This document shows positions 8,692-16,028 of a stretch of DNA of 64,000 nt, in pieces. A program made the translations under genes and the position numbers. The DNA is taken from positions 1 through 64,000 of the forward strand of contig NZ_JBFNXJ010000019.1 of NCBI RefSeq assembly GCF_040812015.1, written 5' to 3'. The notes beneath the pieces were generated by a model. The model searched no databases. It had not been told where the DNA came from and was given only the letters and a program-made list of their open reading frames with translations. Positions within the stretch are counted from its first letter, which is position 1, and each line of letters opens with the position of its first letter. Origin of the DNA: Chitinivorax sp. PXF-14 (lineage in GTDB: Bacteria; Pseudomonadota; Gammaproteobacteria; Burkholderiales; SCOH01).

Positions 8692-9222
8692 CTAGTTTCG
8701 CCGGCGGGCGGTCATCGCCGCGCCGATGCGATTCAGTGTTTGAGCGTCGAGCAGGCGTACGGCCTCGGGGAATACCTCGCGCTCCTCGCGCGCCGCATGG
8801 GCCTGGTAGGTCGCGGCGAACTGCTCGGCGTCGGCCAGCGCCGCTCCCCTGCCCTCGGCCACCGCAGCGAGCTCCGGCTCGATCCGTGTCCACAGGCCGT
8901 GCAGTTGCTGGTGCTCGGCTTCGAGCGCATCCAGCGTTGCCGTCAAGGCGCTGTCCCCTGCTTGCCGCAGGGCGGGAAACAGATCCTGCTCCTCGTCTTC
9001 ATGGTGCTTGGGCGCGGCAATACGGAAATAGCGCAGGATGTTCTCCGCCGCGCGTTTCGCCTGATCGTCGCAGCCATGATCGGGCAGATAGGCGGCGAGC
9101 TTCCGCAGCGTGTCCGTGAAGGCACGCACGCGGCCATGGCAGGCAATCAGCATCTCGATCGGCTCGTCGAGCGAGGGAATGGCGGGGATCAGTGCATCGG
9201 CACTGCGACTGGTCGGCATCAT
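8692..9222 (-). CDS. Hemerythrin HHE-domain protein (second copy)
   Basis: A 176-residue hemerythrin-like protein, distinct in sequence from the one at 8121-8564. Likely iron ligands are H in IACHGRVR, H/E in APKHHEDEEQDLFP, H in EAEHQQLHGLW, and H/E in YQAHAAREEREVFP. It starts with two adjacent ATGs (9222 and 9219), the first overlapping the narL stop by four bases, so it is translationally coupled to narL and forms the third gene of a narX-narL-hemerythrin operon. This ties it to the nitrate/nitrite response. Role (NO/O2 sensing or iron-sulfur repair) is inferred from family and context. Confidence 0.85.
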   Translation of the reverse strand: MMPTSRSADALIPAIPSLDEPIEMLIACHGRVRAFTDTLRKLAAYLPDHGCDDQAKRAAENILRYFRIAAPKHHEDEEQDLFPALRQAGDSALTATLDALEAEHQQLHGLWTRIEPELAAVAEGRGAALADAEQFAATYQAHAAREEREVFPEAVRLLDAQTLNRIGAAMTARRRN

Positions 9223-9887
9223 GAGTCGCTCATCGGCAGGTTGAGCCCATGCTCGACCGCATACACGGCGGCCTGCACACGACTACTCAGGTTGAGTTTC
9301 TTGAGGATGTTCTGCACGTGAATCTTGACGGTGCTTTCCGCCACGTTGAGTTCGCGTGCAATTTCCTTGTTGCTGTCGCCGCGCGCCAGGCAGAGCAGGA
9401 TTTCTCGCTCGCGCGGGGTGAGCTTCTCCTTCTCCTGCGGCTGTGCCGGCTGGCTCGACAGCGTGCGGAACTGCTGCATCAGCTTGGCGGTCATCGCCTC
9501 GGCCATCACCGCCTCGCCACGCGCGGCGCGCTGAATCGCGGAGATCAGGAAATCGGCATCGATATTCTTGAGCAGATAGCCGCGTGCGCCGGCCTGCAGC
9601 GCACGCGACAGGTCCTCGGCATCTTCCGACACGGTCAGCATGACGACCGCCGTGGACGGGGCATCCTGCAGGATCAGCTGTACTGCATCGAGGCCGGAGA
9701 GGCCGGGCATATTGAGGTCGAGCAGCACCACGTCCGGCTTCAGCGTGACGGCGCGCTTGACGCCCTCGACCCCGTCGGATGCCTCGCCGACGATCACGAA
9801 TTCGGGCTGGCGCGAGAGCAAGGCCTTGATGCCGCTACGGAACAGGGTATGGTCGTCGACCAGCAGGATACGAATCGGTTTACTCAT
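9219..9887 (-). CDS. narL: Nitrate/nitrite response regulator NarL
   Basis: A 222-residue two-component response regulator. The receiver domain (residues about 5-120) has the acidic pocket VDDH, the phospho-acceptor Asp in VVLLDLNMPGLSG and the conserved Lys in YLLKNID. A LuxR-type helix-turn-helix follows (LTPREREILLCLARGDSNKEIA, then ESTVKIHVQNIL). Start at 9887 gives the canonical N-terminus MSKPIRILLVDDH; the longer in-frame extension is rejected as low-complexity. It lies 34 bases after narX, its cognate kinase gene, and overlaps the following hemerythrin gene. It should control nitrate-respiration promoters by binding TACYYMT heptamers. Confidence 0.93.
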   Translation of the reverse strand: MSKPIRILLVDDHTLFRSGIKALLSRQPEFVIVGEASDGVEGVKRAVTLKPDVVLLDLNMPGLSGLDAVQLILQDAPSTAVVMLTVSEDAEDLSRALQAGARGYLLKNIDADFLISAIQRAARGEAVMAEAMTAKLMQQFRTLSSQPAQPQEKEKLTPREREILLCLARGDSNKEIARELNVAESTVKIHVQNILKKLNLSSRVQAAVYAVEHGLNLPMSDS

Positions 9888-9921
9888 TGATGGGTTCTGT
9901 TCTTGTGGAATCGGAAATCGT

Positions 9922-11853
9922 TCAAGCAACCATACGCTGCTCGCGCGCCAGCCACAACCGCCAGCGCACGCCTTCGCCGAGGCTGGTGTCGAGCGACAGC
10001 TGGGCGCCGACACGTTGCGCCCGCTCGCGCATGATGCTGAGGCCGACGTGGGACTCGCCCTTGGCCTTGACCGCCTCCGGGTCGAAACCAATACCGTCGT
10101 CGAGAATCGTCAGCTCCAGGTCCTGCGCGTCGCGCAGCTTGACCATGACATGGCGGGCCTGGGCATGCTTGCGGATGTTCGACAGCGCCTCCTGCACGAT
10201 GAACAAGAGTTGCAGCTGATGCTCGGGCGGCAGGGGCGCGCCCCGGCCGCGCTCCTCGAAGTGGGTGATCACGCCGGTCTGCCGCTGGAACTTGTCGAGC
10301 GTGATGCGGATGGCCTCGGGCAGGCTCTCCTGCCCGAGCTTGGCGCGGAAGTTGTGCAACAGCTCGCGCACGTCCTCGTAGCTTTCCTGAATACCGGCCC
10401 GGATCAGCGGCATGGTATCGCCAGCCAGCTCCCAGTCGTGCCGCTTGATCGAATCGTCGAGCAGCTGCGCCTGCAGGTTGAGGAAGGTCAGCCCTTGGGC
10501 GATGCTGTCATGCAGGCCCTGCGCCATCAGGTTGCGCTCCTGCGAGACGGCCAGCTCACGCTCCTTGGCGGCGAGGCGGCGGTTGTCGAGCGCGGTACCA
10601 AGATGGTGGCCGAGCGTATCGAGCAGTTGCATCTCCTGCCCATCGAAGCGGCGCGGCTCGATGAAATACAGGTTGAACACGCCCGGCGAGCCGTGGCTGC
10701 TGTGGATCTGGAATACCGACACGGTCTTGAAGCCCTCTTCGCGGCAATTGTGCGAGAACGGCAGCTGCACCGCCTTGCGCAGGTCATGCACGACCGACAT
10801 CCCGGTCTTGGCCGCTTCGCCGCACAGGCATTCGCCCTCCTTCAGGCAGTGCTCCTGGTCCGCCATCTGTTTCGATACGCCGCGATGCACCACCATGTGC
10901 AGGCTGTTGTTGCCTGGATCCGTCGCCCTGACGGTGCCGCCCTGCGCACCGAACATCGACACCACGCGGTCGACGAAGCCCTCGCACAGGACCTCCACCG
11001 TCGACGGCTGCGACAGGAAGGTGGTCATGTCGTACAGGCAGGCCAGCTCGCGGTTCTTCTGTTCGACCGACTGGGTCTTCTGTTCGACACGCTTTTCCAG
11101 CGTGTCATAGAGGTCTTCGAGCCGCGCCGCCATCTGGTTGAAGCCGGCGGTCAACAGGCCGAACTCGTCACGGCTCTCGATATCGAGCCGCACGCCGAAG
11201 TCGCCGCCGGCCATCTTGCTGATGCCCTCCTGCAACAGGTTGACCGGGCGGATGATGATCAGGAACAGCAGATAGATCACGCAGACCGTACCGGCCACGC
11301 CGAGCCCGCCGAGCACCAGCTGCGACATACGCAGGAGCGTGGTGCGGCGCGAGTTTTCGATCTCGATCAGCAGCACCTCGTTGTCGATGGTCTGCACGAA
11401 GGCTTCGGCCGCCACGCGCAGGGCCGGGATGTCCGCCGCGTGGCCACTGGACGGCAAGGCCGGGCGCAGGCGCACAATCCAGTCGTCACGGGCTTCGGCC
11501 AGCTTGCGCTGGATGATCTCGGACTTGGGGACGAACAGCGGGCGCGCCGGATCGCCACGCTGCAGCGTACCGAAGATGCGATCCATGTCACGCGTGGTGG
11601 TGGCGATGTCCTGCAGAATATCGGGACGATCGGCGACATTGAGCTCATGCCGCACCGACAGGTTGACGAGACGATAGGCGCGCATGCGCAAGCTGCCGGC
11701 GTCGTTGATCGCCGCCGCGCCGCCCTCGAGCTGCCACGACAGCCACAGCGTGAGGCCGATGGCGGTCAACGCTACGGTCAGGAAGGTCAGCAACAGGCCG
11801 ACGATCTTGAACGTCAGCCGCTGCCGGACCGGTAGAATGTCCGACAAGGTCAT
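9922..11853 (-). CDS. narX: Nitrate/nitrite sensor histidine kinase NarX
   Basis: A 643-residue membrane histidine kinase. The start is set at 11853 because GGAG lies eight bases upstream. Order: first membrane helix near residues 15-37, a periplasmic four-helix sensor opening with the P-box (DAGSLRMRAYRL), second membrane helix, HAMP, a central GAF-like module with the cysteine cluster typical of NarX (CLKEGECLCGEAA, NCREEG), a HisKA_3 dimerisation helix with the phosphorylated His (GLHDSIAQGL), and an HATPase_c domain (NIRKHAQA, DDGIGFD). It senses nitrate/nitrite outside the cytoplasmic membrane and phosphorylates NarL, encoded next. Confidence 0.93.
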   Translation of the reverse strand: MTLSDILPVRQRLTFKIVGLLLTFLTVALTAIGLTLWLSWQLEGGAAAINDAGSLRMRAYRLVNLSVRHELNVADRPDILQDIATTTRDMDRIFGTLQRGDPARPLFVPKSEIIQRKLAEARDDWIVRLRPALPSSGHAADIPALRVAAEAFVQTIDNEVLLIEIENSRRTTLLRMSQLVLGGLGVAGTVCVIYLLFLIIIRPVNLLQEGISKMAGGDFGVRLDIESRDEFGLLTAGFNQMAARLEDLYDTLEKRVEQKTQSVEQKNRELACLYDMTTFLSQPSTVEVLCEGFVDRVVSMFGAQGGTVRATDPGNNSLHMVVHRGVSKQMADQEHCLKEGECLCGEAAKTGMSVVHDLRKAVQLPFSHNCREEGFKTVSVFQIHSSHGSPGVFNLYFIEPRRFDGQEMQLLDTLGHHLGTALDNRRLAAKERELAVSQERNLMAQGLHDSIAQGLTFLNLQAQLLDDSIKRHDWELAGDTMPLIRAGIQESYEDVRELLHNFRAKLGQESLPEAIRITLDKFQRQTGVITHFEERGRGAPLPPEHQLQLLFIVQEALSNIRKHAQARHVMVKLRDAQDLELTILDDGIGFDPEAVKAKGESHVGLSIMRERAQRVGAQLSLDTSLGEGVRWRLWLAREQRMVA

Positions 11854-11923
11854 GTTTATCTCCAGCACGCCTGTCCCGGCGTGTCTTGATGACTTCAAAA
11901 TACCGCCGCCGTGCGGCCTGCGC

Positions 11924-12607
11924 TTATTCGAAGGCGCGCAACCGCTCGACGTCGTGCACGGTCACGTCGCGGCCATCGACCGTGATCAGCCCCTCGTGCG
12001 AGAGCTGGGCGAACACGCGCGACAGGGTCTCGGGCGTAAGATTGAGGCGCGAGGCGATGACGTTCTTGGTCGCCGGCAGTGATACGACGAAGGACGCAGC
12101 GTGCTCGTCATTGCCTTCCTGCAGCAGATAGCCGATCACGCGCTGGGCGGCCGAGCGCAGGCTGTACGATTCCACATCGTGCACCAGCTCGTGCAGGCGT
12201 GTCGAGAGCCCGGCCAGCATGCGCCGCGCGAAGGTGGCATCGGTCTCGATGGCATTGAAGATGGCGTTCTTGTTCACGTGCAGGATCAGGCTGTCGACCA
12301 GCGTCTGCGCGTACACCGGCATCGGCCGTTCGAGAAACATCACGGCCTCGCCGAAGCTCTGGCCGGGGCCGAATATCTGCAGCACCTTCTCGGCGCCCGA
12401 CGGCGACGGGAAGGCCAGTTTGACCTGACCGAACACGATCACCCACAGCCCGGTGGAAGGGTCACCCTTCTGGAACAGCACCTCGCCCCGGTCGGCGCGG
12501 ATTTCGCGCACCGATTGGCCAAGTTCGTCGATCTCGGCGGGAGACAGGGCCTTGAATAGGGGCAGGTTGGCGAGTACGCCATGTAAATCGAGTTTGGCTC
12601 TGGACAT
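11924..12607 (-). CDS. dnr: Crp/Fnr-family regulator, Dnr-type (no cysteines)
   Basis: A 227-residue CRP/FNR superfamily regulator with a cyclic-nucleotide-binding-like N-terminal domain and a C-terminal winged helix. The recognition helix segment TPETLSRVF keeps the E--SR residues that read TTGAT half-sites. The whole protein contains no cysteine, so it cannot hold the FNR 4Fe-4S cluster; this puts it with Dnr/NnrR regulators, which answer to NO through heme. It lies upstream of narXL on the same strand. A TATACT -10-like element is seen at 12639-12644. The start codon at 12607 has a weak ribosome site; an in-frame start at 12652 is possible. The symbol is assigned by type, not by direct orthology. 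Confidence 0.78.
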   Translation of the reverse strand: MSRAKLDLHGVLANLPLFKALSPAEIDELGQSVREIRADRGEVLFQKGDPSTGLWVIVFGQVKLAFPSPSGAEKVLQIFGPGQSFGEAVMFLERPMPVYAQTLVDSLILHVNKNAIFNAIETDATFARRMLAGLSTRLHELVHDVESYSLRSAAQRVIGYLLQEGNDEHAASFVVSLPATKNVIASRLNLTPETLSRVFAQLSHEGLITVDGRDVTVHDVERLRAFE

Positions 12608-12778
12608 GGTCGGGCCGGGCAGTGTTGAGGCAATCGACAGTATAACGCGCACGCGCCCCTCTGCGCAGCCCGCCGCATGCCTGAGGTCAATTCGGTCAAA
12701 CGGAGTATGGACGAGGCCGCACGCCCAGCAGGGGCACCAGCCGGGGCTGCCCCGGCAACGGCGTCGCGCGCGCCCTGG

Positions 12779-13483
12779 CTATTCGCGGAACTCGAACTGC
12801 TCGAAACGCTCCGCCAGTTGCGCGAGCACGGCAGGCGACGGGCGGAACGGCGGCTGCGTGAGCGCCCTGTCCTGCACCGGTCGGTAGGCCTGCAGCGCGT
12901 AACGGCGTGTACCGAACTCGACCAACTTGTCCGCCAGCGCCAACAGCGATGCGTCGTCGAACAGGCCGGGTTCGAGCGTGGTGCGGCATTCGAAGGCGAC
13001 GCCGGACGCCGCCAGATGACGCAGGCTTTCCCAGGCGGGCTGGGCCGACCCGCGAATGCGCGTCACCGCCTCGTAGTCTTCGGGCAAGGCCTTGATGTCG
13101 AGCCCCACCCAGTCGAGATCGGGCAGCACGTCAGCCAGGCGCGCCGGGTAGATGCCGGCCGTGTGCAGGCCGACGGCGAAGCCGGCTTCACGCGCCTCGC
13201 GGATCGCCGCGCCCAGCGCCGGATCGATGGTTGGCTCGCCCCCCGAGAAGACAATGCCGTCGAGCAGGCCGCGCCGCGTTTCGAGCCAGTCGCGCAGCGC
13301 GGGCCAGCCCGGGCCATCGGCCTGATCGCGCGGCTGCAGGTGCGGGTTGTGGCAATAGCCGCAGCGCCAAGGGCAGCCTTGCACGAACACCACGCACGCC
13401 AGCCGGCCCGGCCAGTCTACCGTGGAGAAACGTGCCAGGCCGCCGATGCGCAGCCGCTCAGCCGAGCTGGCAGCGTGATTCAC
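12779..13483 (-). CDS. nrdG: Anaerobic ribonucleotide reductase activating protein NrdG
   Basis: A 234-residue radical SAM enzyme. The 4Fe-4S/SAM motif CxxxCxxC is present as CPWRCGYC near residue 37, followed by NPHLQ and the glycine-rich SGGEPT strand. It makes a 5'-deoxyadenosyl radical from SAM and abstracts hydrogen from the glycyl residue of class III ribonucleotide reductase. The best start is a GTG at 13483, which lies inside the small glycyl-radical ORF (26-base overlap). This is the longer NrdG form (about 230 residues) seen in many non-enteric bacteria. It is the third gene of nrdD-small ORF-nrdG. Confidence 0.88.
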   Translation of the reverse strand: MNHAASSAERLRIGGLARFSTVDWPGRLACVVFVQGCPWRCGYCHNPHLQPRDQADGPGWPALRDWLETRRGLLDGIVFSGGEPTIDPALGAAIREAREAGFAVGLHTAGIYPARLADVLPDLDWVGLDIKALPEDYEAVTRIRGSAQPAWESLRHLAASGVAFECRTTLEPGLFDDASLLALADKLVEFGTRRYALQAYRPVQDRALTQPPFRPSPAVLAQLAERFEQFEFRE

Positions 13484-13637
13484 GGAAATAGGTCCGCTCG
13501 CCGAACTCGCCCTGCTTGCCGATATTGAACGACGATACCGGGCGGTGATAGCCCATCACGCGCGTCCATACCTCGCAACGCTGGCGCTCGTGCGGCTCCA
13601 GTTGCACGGTGGCTTGGTGTTGATCCTGATAGTTCAT
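13458..13637 (-). CDS. Separate glycyl-radical C-terminal segment of class III ribonucleotide reductase
   Basis: A 59-residue ORF with its own ATG and an AGGAG ribosome site. Its centre reads CEVWTRVMGYHRPVSSFNIG, which matches the glycyl-radical loop (RVxGY) that normally ends NrdD proteins. It begins 45 bases after the nrdD stop and is in the same reading frame as nrdD, with one TGA and about 15 other codons between. The large NrdD upstream ends right after its zinc-finger cysteines and lacks this loop, so the two products together make up a full enzyme. Whether the split is native or the TGA is read through cannot be told from sequence alone. Too short for many gene callers. Confidence 0.82.
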   Translation of the reverse strand: MNYQDQHQATVQLEPHERQRCEVWTRVMGYHRPVSSFNIGKQGEFGERTYFRESRCQLG

Positions 13638-13682
13638 GGCAGTCTCCTGTTGTAGGTCGCAGCACCTTGCTGCGGTTGAAAA

Positions 13683-15695
13683 TCAGCCCGCGGCCTGGCG
13701 CTTGCGGGTCAGAGCCTCGGCATCGCAGGCCGGGCAGAACTCGTGCTCGCCGGCGAGGTAACCGTGCTTCGGGCAGATCGAGAAAGTCGGCGTAACCGTG
13801 ATGTAAGGCAGGCGGAAGCGCGACAGCGAGCGCTTGACGAGCTGCTTGCAGGCCTCTGCCGACGAGATGCGCTCGTTCATGTAGAGGTGCAGCACCGTGC
13901 CGCCGGTATACTTGCGCTGCAGCTCGTCCTGGCGTTCGAGCGCCTCGAACGGGTCGTCGGTGAAGCCGACCGGCAGCTGGCTCGAATTGGTGTAATACGG
14001 CTTGTCGCGCGTGCCGGCCTGCAGGATGCCGGCGTAGCGCTTGCGGTCTTCCTTGGCAAAGCGGTAGGTGGTGCCTTCCGCCGGCGTCGCTTCGAGGTTG
14101 TAGAGATGCCCCGTCTCCTCTTGGAATACGACGATGCGGCTGCGGATATGGTCGAGCAGGCGGCAGGCAAAGGCGTGACCCCACTCGGTGCTGATGTCGT
14201 GCTCGTCGTCGGTGAAGTTACGGATCATCTCATTGATGCCGTTCACGCCCAGCGTGCTGAAGTGGTTGCGCAGCGTGCCGAGGTAGCGCTTGGTGTACGG
14301 AAACAGGCCGTTGTCGATGTGGCGCTGGATCACCTTGCGCTTGAGCTCGAGCGACTGCTTGCCGAGTTCGAGCAACTCGTCGATGCGCCGCAGTGCGCCC
14401 TCTTCATCGCCCTTGTGGACATGGCCGATGCGCGCGCAGTTGATCGTCACCACGCCCAGGCTGCCAGTCTGTTCGGCCGAGCCGAACAGGCCGTTGCCGC
14501 GCTTCAGCAGCTCGCGCAGATCGAGCTGCAGGCGGCAGCACATCGAGCGGATCATGTTCGGCTTGAGCTCGGAGTTGAGGAAGTTCTGGAAATACGGCAG
14601 GCCGTACTTGGCGGTCATGTCGAACAGCAGCTCGGCGTTCTCGCTTTCCCAGGCAAAATCCTCGGTGATGTTGTAGGTCGGGATCGGGAAGGTGAACGCG
14701 CGGCCCTTGGCGTCGCCCGCCATCATCACCTCGATGTAGGCGCGGTTGATCATGTCCATCTCGGCCTGCAGCTCGCCATAGGTGAACGGCATCTCCACGC
14801 CGCCGACATAGGGCACCTGCTCGCGCAGATCTTCCGGGCACACCCAGTCGAAGGTCAGGTTGGTGAACGGCGTTTGCGTGCCCCAGCGGCTTGGCACGTT
14901 GAGGTTGTAAATCAGTTCCTGGATGCCCTGCTTGACGTCGGCGTAGCTCAGATTGTCCTTGCGGATGAACGGCGCCATATAGGTATCGAAGGAGCTGAAC
15001 GCCTGCGCGCCGGCCCACTCGTTCTGCAGCGTGCCGAGGAAGTTGACGATCTGCCCCACGGCGCTCGACAGGTGCTTCGGCGGCGATGCCTCGACCTTGC
15101 CCGGCACGCCGTTGAGGCCCTCGTGCAGCAGGGTGCGCAGGCTCCAGCCGGCACAATAGCCCGACAGCATGTCGAGATCGTGGATATGGATATCGGCCTC
15201 GCGATGGGCCTCGCCCACGGCCGGCGGGTAGACGTGCGACAGCCAGTAGTTGGCGACGACCTTGCCCGATACATTGAGGATCAGCCCGCCCAGGCTGTAG
15301 CCCTGGTTTGCATTGGCGTTGACGCGCCAGTCCTGCTGCTCGAGGTATTCGTTGATCGAGCTGGCGACGTCGACAACCGTCTTCTTGTCGGCGCGCAGCT
15401 TGGCATGCTGTTCGCGGTAGACGATGTAGGCACGCGCGGTGCGGATATGGCCGGCGGCGAACAAGGTCTGCTCGACCGCGTCCTGAATATTCTCGATGGT
15501 CGGCACATTCCGGCCATAGCGATCGATCAGCGTCTTCACCACCTGGTTGGTCAGCCGCTCGGCTTCCGCCACACCGAATTCGGCGCTCGCGTTGCTCGCC
15601 TGGACCAGTGCATTGCGAATCTTGCCGGCATCGAAAGTTACCTGCTGCCCATCCCGCTTGATCACTGCGCGCGGTAAAGTCAGTACCTCGTTCAT
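13683..15695 (-). CDS. nrdD: Anaerobic ribonucleoside-triphosphate reductase, large part
   Basis: A 670-residue class III ribonucleotide reductase chain that makes dNTPs without oxygen. The start at 15695 follows GGAGGG. An N-terminal ATP-cone (residues about 5-100) gives allosteric control. Cysteines of the active site are seen in LSGYCAGWSLRT and RSMCCRLQLD. The C-terminal zinc-binding cysteines are present (CPKHGYLAGEHEFCPACD). The chain then stops; the glycyl-radical loop RVMGY lies on the next ORF. Two NrdR boxes and an FNR-like pair of half-sites lie upstream, consistent with repression by NrdR and induction without oxygen. Confidence 0.92.
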   Translation of the reverse strand: MNEVLTLPRAVIKRDGQQVTFDAGKIRNALVQASNASAEFGVAEAERLTNQVVKTLIDRYGRNVPTIENIQDAVEQTLFAAGHIRTARAYIVYREQHAKLRADKKTVVDVASSINEYLEQQDWRVNANANQGYSLGGLILNVSGKVVANYWLSHVYPPAVGEAHREADIHIHDLDMLSGYCAGWSLRTLLHEGLNGVPGKVEASPPKHLSSAVGQIVNFLGTLQNEWAGAQAFSSFDTYMAPFIRKDNLSYADVKQGIQELIYNLNVPSRWGTQTPFTNLTFDWVCPEDLREQVPYVGGVEMPFTYGELQAEMDMINRAYIEVMMAGDAKGRAFTFPIPTYNITEDFAWESENAELLFDMTAKYGLPYFQNFLNSELKPNMIRSMCCRLQLDLRELLKRGNGLFGSAEQTGSLGVVTINCARIGHVHKGDEEGALRRIDELLELGKQSLELKRKVIQRHIDNGLFPYTKRYLGTLRNHFSTLGVNGINEMIRNFTDDEHDISTEWGHAFACRLLDHIRSRIVVFQEETGHLYNLEATPAEGTTYRFAKEDRKRYAGILQAGTRDKPYYTNSSQLPVGFTDDPFEALERQDELQRKYTGGTVLHLYMNERISSAEACKQLVKRSLSRFRLPYITVTPTFSICPKHGYLAGEHEFCPACDAEALTRKRQAAG

Positions 15696-15707
15696 CCCAC
15701 CCTCCAA

Positions 15708-15723
15708 TCACTATATATAGTTG
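15708..15723 (-). promoter_or_regulatory. NrdR box (start-codon proximal)
   Basis: The core CTATATATAG (15711-15720) matches the NrdR consensus core CWATATATWG at all ten positions. It lies just upstream of the nrdD ribosome site, where NrdR binding would block expression when nucleotide pools are high. Confidence 0.82.
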
Positions 15724-15739
15724 GTGAGCGGAGATTAGA

Positions 15740-15755
15740 CATCGATATGTAGCAA
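15740..15755 (-). promoter_or_regulatory. NrdR box (start-codon distal)
   Basis: The core CGATATGTAG (15743-15752) matches CWATATATWG at eight of ten positions. It begins 32 bases from the first box, i.e. three helical turns, which is the usual spacing of paired NrdR boxes. Confidence 0.72.
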
Positions 15756-15788
15756 TTCAACCCCCCTGACATATCGCTTTTCGATTGC

Positions 15789-15802
15789 TTGAGGCAGGTC
15801 AA
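15789..15802 (-). promoter_or_regulatory. FNR/Dnr-like half-sites upstream of nrdD
   Basis: TTGAGGCAGGTCAA contains TTGA and TCAA separated by six bases, the correct FNR geometry, but the inner positions are G rather than T and A (eight of ten matches). Its centre lies 100 bases upstream of the nrdD ATG, on the far side of both NrdR boxes. Confidence 0.45.
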
Positions 15803-16028
15803 GAAAACCAGTGGAATCGGTTGGAGCGGTCAACTATGGCTTGTCTTTTGCGATGCCAAAATCTGCCCTAGATCAAGGATCGACCCGCGCGCGACAGCTA
15901 CCATCGGCCGCAAAGCGAGGCATAGCCTCTTGACTGGGCGCTTCCGCAAGCCGCCGCTGGCGGCCAAGCTGGAGCCACGCTGATATTGCCAACGCTGGGC
16001 ACCACGCCCCGCCCCTCCCGGGAACCCT

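Noticed and set aside
11888-11900. TTGATGACTTCAA upstream of narX as an FNR box
   Set aside because: The half-sites are separated by five rather than six bases, which puts them out of register.
13743-15677. A 644-codon open frame on the plus strand opposite nrdD
   Set aside because: It is an exact antisense shadow of nrdD, is rich in Arg/Ala/Leu/Val without motifs, and arises from GC-rich codon use.
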